Shown here piece by piece: positions 7,057 to 14,496 of a stretch of 15,836 bases of DNA. Each line of letters starts with the position of its first letter. Positions within the stretch are counted from its first letter, which is position 1. A program made the position numbers and the translations under genes. The notes below the pieces were generated by a model that saw only the letters and a program-made list of their open reading frames with translations, was not told the origin of the DNA and did no database searches. Source of the stretch: Pseudomonadota bacterium (GTDB taxonomy: Bacteria > Myxococcota > UBA9042 > PHBI01); the NCBI GenBank assembly GCA_005772945.1, contig SXIE01000095.1, positions 1 through 15,836 of the forward strand. The letters are read 5' to 3'.

Positions 7057-7059
7057 CTG
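7048..7059 (+). promoter_or_regulatory. Ribosome binding site and probable CTG start codon
   Basis: GAGG (7048-7051) precedes CTG (7057-7059) by 5 bases, and the CTG is followed by AAA CCC ACC GTC CGT TAC, an ordinary basic start to a signal peptide (KPTVRY). No ATG or GTG is available in frame before the hydrophobic core. The in-frame TTG at 7015 has no comparable ribosome site and lies before the predicted transcription start. CTG starts are rare, so a mutated or misread ATG is also possible. Confidence 0.5.
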
Positions 7060-7506
7060 AAACCCACCGTCCGTTACGCCACCGTCTCTCCTCCCGCCAC
7101 GCGCGTCACGCCCACCAAGGCCCCGTCGTTTGGACGCCCCCAACCTCGCCACCTGGCCTCCCTCGTGGTCGCCGCGACCGCCCTCGCGGCCGGCTCCGCG
7201 CGCGCCGCCGGTGGCGACTTTTCGAACATCGACTTCGCCGCGGCCGCCCCGTTCACCTACGACCACGCCACCGGTGGCGGCGCCTACAACGACCGCACCG
7301 TCGGCAAGCACGACGACATCACCGAGCAGCTCGAGGGCGGTGAGTTCGCCTGCGGCGACGTCGTGTCCTTCCTGTCTCACGTCGACGTCGATCCCGCCGC
7401 CGTCGATCCCAACCAGACCATCGATCTCGACTACCGTTTCCTCGGCGATTCCACCGGGCAGTCCGGCGCCGCACAGTCCGAGATCGTCGGCGTTCGCGTG
7501 AACTAG
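7057..7506 (+). CDS. Signal peptide and N-terminal domain of tandem-95 repeat protein, ended by in-frame TAG
   Basis: From the CTG at 7057 this encodes 149 residues. A basic, extended N-terminus (KPTVRYATVSPPATR...) leads to a hydrophobic core LASLVVAATALAAGSARA with likely cleavage after ARA. The exported domain begins GGDFSNIDFAAAAPFTYDHA, then has 'GGAYNDRTVGKHDD' and one cysteine in EFACGD. It ends at TAG (7504-7506) after GVRVN. The same frame continues immediately with GPVQNGAGPLGTDSALVDD and stays open to 10944, so this is the front of one gene and not a separate small protein. From memory of related sequences this position reads 'INYGPV', so TAG would be one base from a Tyr codon. If the stop is real, only a short secreted fragment is made. 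Confidence 0.7.
   Translation: MKPTVRYATVSPPATRVTPTKAPSFGRPQPRHLASLVVAATALAAGSARAAGGDFSNIDFAAAAPFTYDHATGGGAYNDRTVGKHDDITEQLEGGEFACGDVVSFLSHVDVDPAAVDPNQTIDLDYRFLGDSTGQSGAAQSEIVGVRVN
7504..7506 (+). other. In-frame amber codon interrupting the tandem-95 gene
   Basis: TAG is codon 150 counted from the CTG at 7057. The frame on both sides is open with normal GC-rich codon use, and the protein features run straight through it. One base change from TAC or TAT (Tyr) or CAG (Gln) would create it. No frameshift or second stop is seen in the following 1,145 codons, so the lesion is recent, a sequencing error, or read through. Confidence 0.85.
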
Positions 7507-7680
7507 GGGCCCGTCCAGAACGGCGCCGGCCCTCTCGGCACCGACTCGGCCCTCGTCGATGACGGCGGCTCGGTCGCGACGCTCATCTCCCAGCGCATCA
7601 CGGCCCCGCTCTTCACCGCCGGATCCGAGCTCCTCGCCACCGTTCGAGTCACCGACCTCGAGCGCGGCGAACAGATCATC

Positions 7681-10600
7681 GTGCGGGTCGACGTACGCCT
7701 CGCATGCAAGCCCGGCACGAGCCCGACCGGCAACCTCCAGGGCCAGCTCAGCGCGGCGCGCGTCGTCGCCCCCCTGGCCGACACGATCAACTCCGGCGCG
7801 CAGACGATCCCGTTCCTCAAGGTCGGCGAGATCGAGGGCGCCGGCGAGCCGCTCCTGCGCGTCCACAAATCGGTCACCAGCGCCGGCGGAACCTGCGGCG
7901 TCGACGACGGCGAGCTGCGCCAGATGACGGCCGGCGGCAGCGTCAAGTACTGCTACGTCGTCACGAACCCGGGGACGTTCCCCCTCTACGACGTGAGCGC
8001 CTTCGACGACAACGCCACCCCGGACAACCCGGCCGACGACTTCACGGTCACGCTGACGGGCCTGCAGGTTCTCGACAGCCAGAAGGACGCCGGGGATCTT
8101 GGCGCCGGGACGACCGCGCGCGGCGAATACACCGTCGGGATCTCCTCGGGCGGGACCTTCGTCAACACCGTCGTCGTCACCGGCAACAACGGCAAGACGG
8201 GCGGTAACTTCGCGGTCCTCAGCGACTCGGACACCGCCACGGTCGAGGCCATCGGCACGCCGAATCGCCCGCCCATCGCCCAGGACGACGCGGCCGCGAC
8301 CCGCGAGGACGTCGCCGTCGTCATCGCGCCCCTCGGCAACGACAGCGACCCCGACGGCAACCTCGACCTGGACTCGCTCGCGCTCCTCATGCCGCCGCTC
8401 CACGGCACCCTGATCGCCGCCGCCGACGGCACCTTCCGCTACGTCCCCGCGCCCGAGTTCAACGGTATCGACAGCTTCACCTATCAGGTGTGCGACGGTT
8501 TTGGTCTCTGCGACAGCGCGACCGTCAACCTCACCGTCCAGGCCGTCAACGACCCCGCCGTCGCTGCGGACGACACCGCCACGACCCCCGAGGACACCAG
8601 CGTCGCCATCGCGGTGCTCTCGAACGACAGCGCCGGCCCGAGCGGCGAACCCCAGGCGCTCGCCATCCGCGAGCTCTCGGACCCGCCCCACGGCACCGTC
8701 ACGCGCCATGACGACGGCACGCTCACCTACACGCCCAACCCCGAGTTCTCGGGCACCGACGCCTTCACCTACCTCGCGTGCGACAGCGGCGGCTCCTGCG
8801 CCAGCGCGACCGTCATCATCCTCGTCACGCGCGTCAACGACGCGCCCGTTGCAACCGCCGACAGCGCCAGCGGCCTCGAGGACGCGCCCCTGACGTTCGC
8901 CCCTCTCGCCAACGACTTCGATCCCGACGGCACCCTCCCGCCGGGCAGTGTCATCCTCGCGACGCAGCCTCAGAGCGGCTCGGTCACCGTCAACGCCGAC
9001 GGCACCCTCACCTACACGCCCGCCGCCGATTTCTCGGGTACCGATAGCTTCAGCTACCAGATCTGCGACGCCGAAGGCCTCTGCGCGACGGCGACCGTCA
9101 CCCTCGCGATCGCCCCGGTCAACGACGCGCCCGTGGCCCTTCCCGATGCCGGCGCGGGCGAAGAGGACATGCCCATCACCGTGGCCGTGACCTCGAACGA
9201 CTCGGACGTCGACGGCAACCTCGACCCGCTCACGGCCGTGGCCATCACCGACCCCGCGAACGGCACCCTCGTGAACAACGGTGACGGCAGCTTCACCTAC
9301 GTCCCGAACGCCAACTTCTTCGGCACCGACACCTTCGTCTACGAGGTCTGCGACACCGACGGCGCCTGCGCGACCAGCGAGGTCTCCTTCTTCGTGGCCG
9401 CGGTCAATGACCCGCCGGTGGCGGGCGACGACGGCGCGACGCTCCCCGAGGACGGCGCGGCGGTCATCGCCGTGCTCGGCAACGACGGCGACCTCGACGG
9501 CAACCTCGACCCCGCGAGCCTCTCGATCGTCAGCGGCCCCGCCCACGGCACGGTCACCGTGAACCCGGACGGAACCATCACCTACACGCCCGCCGCCAAC
9601 TACCACGGGGCCGACAGCGTCACCTACCAGGTCTGCGACCGCGACGGCCTCTGCGCCACGGCGACCGTGTACCTCCAGGTCACGCCGGTCAACGACCCGC
9701 CGGTCGCCACCGACGACGCAGCGACGCTCCCGGAGGACACCCGCATCGCCCTGATCGTTGCCGCCAACGACAGCGACGTCGACGGTGACCTCGACCTCGC
9801 GAGCGCCGAGGTCCTCTCGGGGCCCGCGCACGGCACCGTCACCGACAACGGCGACGGCACCTTCACCTACGTGCCCGCCCCGAACTACAGCGGCTCGGAC
9901 AGCTTCAGCTACCAGCTCTGCGACACGAGCGGCGCCTGCGACACGGCCACGGTCGCCCTCACCGTCCTGCCCGTCAACGACCCGCCCTACGCAGGCGCCG
10001 ACGCCTACCAGACGCTCGAGGACACCACGCTGACGATCGCCGCCAGCGCGGGGATCCTGGGCAACGACGGCGACGTCGACGGCGACAAGCTCACGCTCAG
10101 CCTGCTCTCCAAGCCCGCGCACGGGACCCTCACGGTGGCCGCCGACGGCTCCTTCGCGTACGTGCCGAGCGCGAACTACAACGGGCCCGACCAGTTCAGC
10201 TATCAGGTCTGTGACGCGGCCGGCCTCTGCGCCAGTACGACCGTGAGCCTGACCGTCGTTCCGGTCAACGACACGCCAATCGCGGTCAACGACGCCTACA
10301 AGACCGGCCAGGGCCAGACGCTGACGGTCGCGGCCGCCACGGGCGCGCTCGTCAACGACCGCGATCCCGACGGGGACACGCTGCGCGTCTCCCGCTACGA
10401 CTCGCAAGGCGTCAACGGCGGCACGGTCACGATGAACGCCGACGGTTCCTTCAGCTACGCGCCCGCCAAGATGTTCGCCGGGCTCGACACCTTCACCTAC
10501 ACTGTGTCGGACGGCCTGGGCGGGGTCGCGACGGCGACCGTGACCATCGAGGTGGCGGCCGTCAACCAGCGCAGCGTCAGCGTCGAGTTCACGACCTTCA

Positions 10601-10944
10601 GCGTCGCGAGCGGCGTCGTCTCGGGGCAGTTCACGGTCGTCAACCAGAGCAGCGGCGGCTACTGGGCGCAGATCTCGGCGCTCACGGCCGAAGCCCAGTA
10701 CCGCACGAGCGCGGGCAATCAGTGGATCGACGTGGCCGTCAGCGGCTGCGCGTTCCAGCCAGGGGTCGGCACGGTCTTCGCGGACCGCACGACCATCGTC
10801 ATGAGTGGCTGCAAGCTCGGGGCGCCGGTCCCGGCCGGGGCGACGCTTCGGGTCACGGTCATGCTGCAGGTGTACGGTCAGGCGGCCAAGAACGCGGACC
10901 GCGCCGACAAGTGGTACCTGGCGCGCGCGACCAAGACGCTCTGA
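7681..10944 (+). CDS. Tandem-95 repeat (cadherin-like/Ig-like) surface protein, main body
   Basis: Coding runs in frame from just after the TAG (7507); the first usable internal start is the GTG at 7681, which would lack a signal peptide. The intact gene would be about 1,295 residues (7057-10944). After the N-terminal domain comes a DUF11-like segment (about 7860-8260, 'VHKSVTSAGGTCGVDDG..VKYCYVVTNPGTFPLYDV'). Eight repeats of 95-98 residues follow (8269-10566) in the style of the tandem-95/cadherin-like family, and then an unrecognised 126-residue C-terminal domain with two cysteines. Repeats carry Ca-binding-like NDSDxDGNLD loops and end in VND. There is no LPXTG, transmembrane anchor or autotransporter tail. 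Such proteins are exported, often calcium-stabilised, and used in adhesion or matrix; the partner is unknown. It lies 213 bases after the cyclase, suggesting but not proving a c-di-GMP-linked surface output. Confidence 0.85.
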   Translation: MRVDVRLACKPGTSPTGNLQGQLSAARVVAPLADTINSGAQTIPFLKVGEIEGAGEPLLRVHKSVTSAGGTCGVDDGELRQMTAGGSVKYCYVVTNPGTFPLYDVSAFDDNATPDNPADDFTVTLTGLQVLDSQKDAGDLGAGTTARGEYTVGISSGGTFVNTVVVTGNNGKTGGNFAVLSDSDTATVEAIGTPNRPPIAQDDAAATREDVAVVIAPLGNDSDPDGNLDLDSLALLMPPLHGTLIAAADGTFRYVPAPEFNGIDSFTYQVCDGFGLCDSATVNLTVQAVNDPAVAADDTATTPEDTSVAIAVLSNDSAGPSGEPQALAIRELSDPPHGTVTRHDDGTLTYTPNPEFSGTDAFTYLACDSGGSCASATVIILVTRVNDAPVATADSASGLEDAPLTFAPLANDFDPDGTLPPGSVILATQPQSGSVTVNADGTLTYTPAADFSGTDSFSYQICDAEGLCATATVTLAIAPVNDAPVALPDAGAGEEDMPITVAVTSNDSDVDGNLDPLTAVAITDPANGTLVNNGDGSFTYVPNANFFGTDTFVYEVCDTDGACATSEVSFFVAAVNDPPVAGDDGATLPEDGAAVIAVLGNDGDLDGNLDPASLSIVSGPAHGTVTVNPDGTITYTPAANYHGADSVTYQVCDRDGLCATATVYLQVTPVNDPPVATDDAATLPEDTRIALIVAANDSDVDGDLDLASAEVLSGPAHGTVTDNGDGTFTYVPAPNYSGSDSFSYQLCDTSGACDTATVALTVLPVNDPPYAGADAYQTLEDTTLTIAASAGILGNDGDVDGDKLTLSLLSKPAHGTLTVAADGSFAYVPSANYNGPDQFSYQVCDAAGLCASTTVSLTVVPVNDTPIAVNDAYKTGQGQTLTVAAATGALVNDRDPDGDTLRVSRYDSQGVNGGTVTMNADGSFSYAPAKMFAGLDTFTYTVSDGLGGVATATVTIEVAAVNQRSVSVEFTTFSVASGVVSGQFTVVNQSSGGYWAQISALTAEAQYRTSAGNQWIDVAVSGCAFQPGVGTVFADRTTIVMSGCKLGAPVPAGATLRVTVMLQVYGQAAKNADRADKWYLARATKTL
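8269..10566 (+). repeat. Eight in-frame coding repeats of about 285 bp
   Basis: Repeat units begin at 8269, 8554, 8842, 9127, 9412, 9697, 9982 and 10273, each just after a VND triplet, with steps of 285, 288, 285, 285, 285, 285, 291 and 294 bases. Each unit has the pattern PPVAxDDxAxxxED, NDxDxDGxLD, HGTVxxxxDGTxTYxPxxxxxGxDSFxYQVCDxxGxC, ATVxLxVxPVND. Units 1-7 share a CX5C pair; unit 8 lacks both cysteines (VSDGLGGV). The units are divergent at DNA level, so they are old duplications held in register by protein function. Confidence 0.93.
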
Positions 10945-10958
10945 CCCTCGTGCCGCGG

Positions 10959-11005
10959 CCGACCGCCGCGAGGTCCGGAATGAACCCCGGATCTCGCGGC
11001 GTCGG
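10959..11005 (+). terminator. Long hairpin after the tandem-95 gene
   Basis: GCCGCGAGGTCCGG (10965-10978) pairs with CCGGATCTCGCGGC (10987-11000) with one G-U, around loop AATGAACC. The stem extends outward through C10964-G11001, a bulged C, and CCGA/TCGG, giving about 19 pairs. It starts 15 bases after the stop codon. No T-run follows, so it may be a terminator without U-tract, a 3' mRNA-stabilising structure, or a REP-like palindromic unit. Confidence 0.55.
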
Positions 11006-11082
11006 TGCATCATCGCCAGGGCCACCCGGCCCTGCTAAGGTCGTCGTCGCCATCCTTCCCAGCCGACTCGCGCGGAGGCGAC

Positions 11083-11385
11083 ATGAAAGGCGTCCTGATT
11101 TCACTGGCAGTGCTCGGCCCGTTCCCCGTTGCGGCGGCGAACGCCGAATGCCCGATCCGCAACACCACGACGAACACCCTCAAGATGTACAAGCCCGCGG
11201 ACGGCTTTGACCAGCAGGGTGATGCCAAGACCTGGTTCATGATCACGCCCGGCGCCGCGGCCTCGATTCCCGACGGCCAGGAGTGGTCTTTCCTGATGCT
11301 CGGCAACCTCACCTCGCGCACCTGTGTGCCCGGCACGACCTACACCGTGACCTGGGAAGGCGGGCTGATGAAGATCAGCCCATGA
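11083..11385 (+). CDS. Small secreted protein of unknown function
   Basis: A 100-residue product. The ATG at 11083 is chosen over an upstream GTG at 11005 because GGAGG (11074-11078) sits 4 bases before it and because it opens a clean signal peptide: MKGVLISLAVLGPFPVAAANA, cleaved before ECPIRN. The mature ~79 residues hold two cysteines (C24 and one in SRTCVPG), are rich in Thr/Gly/Pro and aromatic residues (MYKPADGFD, TWFMITPG, EWSFLMLG, TYTVTWEGG), and look like a small beta-rich periplasmic or extracellular domain, perhaps with one disulphide. I do not recognise the family. The large membrane protein begins 45-69 bases downstream in the same frame, suggesting co-transcription. Confidence 0.75.
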   Translation: MKGVLISLAVLGPFPVAAANAECPIRNTTTNTLKMYKPADGFDQQGDAKTWFMITPGAAASIPDGQEWSFLMLGNLTSRTCVPGTTYTVTWEGGLMKISP

Positions 11386-11454
11386 GCTGAGCGAGCGGCC
11401 CGGCGGTCTCGTGCCGGTGCGGAGGGCCTTCTGTTCATCGAGCGCATCGTTCCT

Positions 11455-14346
11455 GTGCGCGTCGTGCGGCGCATCATCCGGCATCACCGCAAGGTCGGCG
11501 GGTTCGGGCGCGAGGTGCCGCACGAGCTCGGGTACGCCATGCCGGCCAGCGAGATGGCCGCCGCAGATCGGGACGCGCTCGCGGTGACGCTTGCAGACGT
11601 GCGCAACGATGCCATGGTGCTCGTGCTCGCTGCGGGCGCGGCGCTCGAGCGGCGGCGCCTGGCGCTCGGGTTCTATGCCGCCTGGGAGGGGCTGCAGCGG
11701 CAGGGCGTGCTCTCGCCTCTGGCGATCCGCGAACGCATCGCGCAGCTCGGCGCGACCGAGTGGGACGAGGTTCGCGGACTCCTGCGCGCACGGCATCGCC
11801 TCCTTCCGCCCCGGCCGGGCGCGCTTGCGGACGGCGTCACCTGGTCCCTCTTTGCCGCCTACTGGGCCGAACTCCGGGTGTTCGAGCCGCAGCTGCTCGC
11901 GATCGATTTCCCGAGCCTGGTCGCGCGCCGCGACGATCTCGACCGGTTGCTTGCCGCCGATGTGCCATGGCCGATCCCGCATGACCCGCTGCCGCGCGCC
12001 GAATCCACAAGGGCGCCTCCCGCCCCCTCTCCCGACGACCACGCCCTCGGCGCGCGTCTCGAATCCCTTCTAAGTGTTTCAGGGGCCTGGGCCGAGGCCC
12101 TCGTACCGCTCGGCGGTGCGCGGGGTCGGGCGGACCGCCGCCTCCGCCTCGACCTGGAGAAGGCCTGCTTCGACGCCGAGCACACCTTCGAGCGCACCGA
12201 TCTCCTCGCCTGGCTCTTCTCGCTCGGGCGTCACCCGCTTCGCCGCCCGCTCCCGCTCCTCGCGCCCGTCAGGATCGTGCGTCACCTCACGCGCGCCCGT
12301 CATCGCATCGCGCTCGCAGCGCTCGCGGGCAGCCCGGCCACGCCCCCGACGGGTGAGGCCGGGCCTTCGCGACTGCGCCTCTCGCACCCCGAGGCCGAGC
12401 GCCTCGACGCGCTCGTCTCACGCGCGCTGGAGGTCGCCGAGGCGCGCCTGCGCGACCAGCTCCGGCCCGCAATCCACGCAGCGATCGCACCTGCGGTCGG
12501 CCACGCCACGGTCGTCGAGTCGGTGGCCCTCGAGAAGCTCGTCGGCGAGCTCTTGGATCGCCTCGTCGCCCGCGGCCGCCTCGACTTCCCCGCGCTCCGC
12601 GACGTCGTCGCGCGGAACCAGGCCAAGCTCGCCGACCTCGACGCGCCAGCCCTCGTGCGCGACCCGCTCCTGACCAGCGACCGCGCGCTCGCCAACACGC
12701 TCGCCGGCGTCCACCGCCGCGGCGAGGCCTACCGGCGCGGCCTCCACCGCCTGAGCGCAATCATCTTCGGCACCCCGCTGGGCCGCCTGACGACCCGCTT
12801 TCTGCTCATTCCTGCTAGCGGCGCCTACGCCCTGCTCGAGCTCCTCCAGCACACCGTGCTCTTTCTGATCGAGGCCGCGGCCGGCGTCGACCTGCCCATC
12901 GTCACCCCGCTCTCCTTCGCCCTGACGGCCTTCGTCCTCTTCGGGCTCGTCAACGTCCCGCCGTTTCGCCGAGCTGCCCAGGCCGGACTCGCCGCCGTCG
13001 GGCGCGGGCTGCGCGCTGTCTTTGTCACTCTTCCCCAATGGATCGCCGCGCGCCCGTGGATCCGCGCCTGGTTCGCCAGCCCCGCCTGGCGCCTCATCGT
13101 GCGATGGCTCCTCGCGCCTCTGCTCCTCGCCGCGCCGCTCGGGATCCCGATCGCCCTCGGCCTCTTCGATCTCCCGCCGCCCGCTCGCCTGGCGGCCCTC
13201 ATTGCCCTCGTCCTCGCCGCGGGCGCGCTCGCCAACTCGCCGCTCGGCCACCGCCTGGCGGACCTCGCCACCGACGTCCTGGTCGACACGCGCCGCGCCA
13301 TCACCCAGCACTTTCTGCCGGCCCTGCTCGGTTGGGTTCTTTCAGTCTTCCGCGCCTTGGTCGACGGCCTCGAGCGCCTTCTCTACGCCGTTGACGAGCA
13401 CCTCCGCACCCGCGTCGGCGACCGCCGCCGCCGCGCCATCGCCCTCGCGATCCTCGCGCTCCCCTGGCGCCTCCTCGCCTACGTCCTCCGCCTCTACGTC
13501 AACGTGTCGCTCGAGCCCAAGGTCAACCCGGTCAAGCACTTCCCGGCCGTCACCATCGGCCACAAGGTCGTCCTGCCGCTCAGCTTCTCGCTCGACGCCG
13601 CGCTCACCGGCCCGCTCGGCCCGAGCACGGCCCACCTCGTGGCCGCCGCCATGCTCTTCATCGTGCCGGGCCTCTTCGGCTTCCTCGCCTGGGAGCTCAA
13701 GGAGAACTGGCGCCTCTACGCCGCCAACCGCCCGCGCCTCCTGCGACCCGCCGTCATCGGCAGCCACGGCGAGACGATGGCGCGCCTGCTCTGCCGCGGC
13801 TTCCACTCCGGCACCCTGCCCAAGCTCTACGCCAAGCTACGCCGGATCGCGCGCCGCCCCGCGAGCCCCCTCCGCGTGCGCCGCCTCCACGCTCTCGCCG
13901 GGCGCCGCGCGCACCTCGTCCACGACCTCGCGCACTTCGCCGAGCGCGACCTCCTTGCCCTCCTCGCGCGCGCCGGAATGCCCCTCGCCATCGCCGACGT
14001 CGAGGTCGCCTCGAACCGCGTGCGCATCCACCTCGTACGCCCCAACGGCGCTGCCGACGGCGCCGCCGACCGCGCGTCCCCCGCGACACCCTCGGCCCCC
14101 GCGGCCGCCTGGATCCTGACCTTCGCCGCCCGTGCCCACGGCCTCGTCGCGACCGTCGCGCCGCTCCCGGACGCGGCGCGCGATGGTTCCGCTTGGGTCC
14201 TCGCCGCGCGCGGCGTTCATGCGCTGACGGGCGCCGCGCCCGCCGCCGCCCCGGTCGTCGCCGCCCCCGCAGCGCTCACCTGGGCCGCCTGGAGCGACGC
14301 CTGGGAGGTCTACGCCAACGGCCCGACCGCGGCCAAGCCGACCTAA
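11455..14346 (+). CDS. Large multipass membrane protein of unknown function
   Basis: 963 residues from GTG 11455; an in-frame CTG at 11431 has a better ribosome site (GGAGGG, 11420-11425) and would add 8 residues (LFIERIVP). Residues 1-~440 are soluble-looking, helical and Ala/Arg/Leu-rich, with 'HHRKVGGFGREVPHELGYAMP' near the front. About seven hydrophobic segments follow near residues 449-478, 483-502, 549-572, 578-594, 619-640, 661-684 and 724-748. Between the last two lies a conserved-looking motif, NVSLEPKVNPVKHFPAVTIGHKVVLP (681-708); I recall similar NPVKHFPVVTVSHK strings in uncharacterised membrane proteins of planctomycetes and myxobacteria, which I cannot verify here. The C-terminal ~210 residues are again soluble. 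No catalytic or transporter signature is recognised. It is convergent with the FecR gene. Confidence 0.85.
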   Translation: MRVVRRIIRHHRKVGGFGREVPHELGYAMPASEMAAADRDALAVTLADVRNDAMVLVLAAGAALERRRLALGFYAAWEGLQRQGVLSPLAIRERIAQLGATEWDEVRGLLRARHRLLPPRPGALADGVTWSLFAAYWAELRVFEPQLLAIDFPSLVARRDDLDRLLAADVPWPIPHDPLPRAESTRAPPAPSPDDHALGARLESLLSVSGAWAEALVPLGGARGRADRRLRLDLEKACFDAEHTFERTDLLAWLFSLGRHPLRRPLPLLAPVRIVRHLTRARHRIALAALAGSPATPPTGEAGPSRLRLSHPEAERLDALVSRALEVAEARLRDQLRPAIHAAIAPAVGHATVVESVALEKLVGELLDRLVARGRLDFPALRDVVARNQAKLADLDAPALVRDPLLTSDRALANTLAGVHRRGEAYRRGLHRLSAIIFGTPLGRLTTRFLLIPASGAYALLELLQHTVLFLIEAAAGVDLPIVTPLSFALTAFVLFGLVNVPPFRRAAQAGLAAVGRGLRAVFVTLPQWIAARPWIRAWFASPAWRLIVRWLLAPLLLAAPLGIPIALGLFDLPPPARLAALIALVLAAGALANSPLGHRLADLATDVLVDTRRAITQHFLPALLGWVLSVFRALVDGLERLLYAVDEHLRTRVGDRRRRAIALAILALPWRLLAYVLRLYVNVSLEPKVNPVKHFPAVTIGHKVVLPLSFSLDAALTGPLGPSTAHLVAAAMLFIVPGLFGFLAWELKENWRLYAANRPRLLRPAVIGSHGETMARLLCRGFHSGTLPKLYAKLRRIARRPASPLRVRRLHALAGRRAHLVHDLAHFAERDLLALLARAGMPLAIADVEVASNRVRIHLVRPNGAADGAADRASPATPSAPAAAWILTFAARAHGLVATVAPLPDAARDGSAWVLAARGVHALTGAAPAAAPVVAAPAALTWAAWSDAWEVYANGPTAAKPT

Positions 14347-14378
14347 GTCACAACTCGAAGCCCAGCACGCCGGCGAGG

Positions 14379-14400
14379 CTTTGAACGTCGACGTTCAAAG
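14379..14400. promoter_or_regulatory. Perfect 22-bp palindrome in the convergent gap
   Basis: CTTTGAACGTC (14379-14389) is followed immediately by its exact reverse complement GACGTTCAAAG (14390-14400). It lies 32 bases after the membrane-protein stop and 97 bases beyond the FecR-TPR stop on the other strand. As RNA it could fold into a 9-pair stem with a UCGA loop, but neither strand has a T-run after it, so a dimeric protein-binding site is equally likely. Confidence 0.5.
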
Positions 14401-14430
14401 TGGCGCTCGGCCGCACGCAGAGCCGAGTTC

Positions 14431-14456
14431 AGAAAAAGATGCAACTCGATTGCACC
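14431..14456 (-). terminator. Intrinsic terminator of the FecR-TPR gene
   Basis: Read on the minus strand, GGTGCAA-TCGAG-TTGCATC forms a 7-pair stem (one G-U) with a 5-base loop, followed at once by TTTTTCT. It lies about 40 bases beyond the TAG stop of the minus-strand gene. The + strand lacks a T-run here, so it acts leftward. Confidence 0.65.
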
Positions 14457-14496
14457 AGGGAATGGCCGTCGACCACGGCAGGCACAGCAGCCGGGC

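Noticed and set aside
8269..10566. Possible CRISPR-like or satellite array, because of the regular ~285-bp period
   Set aside because: The units are in-frame coding repeats that diverge at DNA level and encode one domain family; there are no short identical repeats with unique spacers.
7039..11025. 1,328-codon open frame on the minus strand opposite the tandem-95 gene
   Set aside because: It arises from the GC-rich, repetitive codon pattern of the + strand gene. Its product is an Arg/Val/Asp/Gly-rich string with no start signal or domain, while the + strand shows clear family repeats.
12418..13311. 297-codon minus-strand frame inside the membrane protein gene
   Set aside because: A Glu/Arg/Gly-rich antisense shadow; the + strand has clean hydrophobic membrane segments in the same bases.
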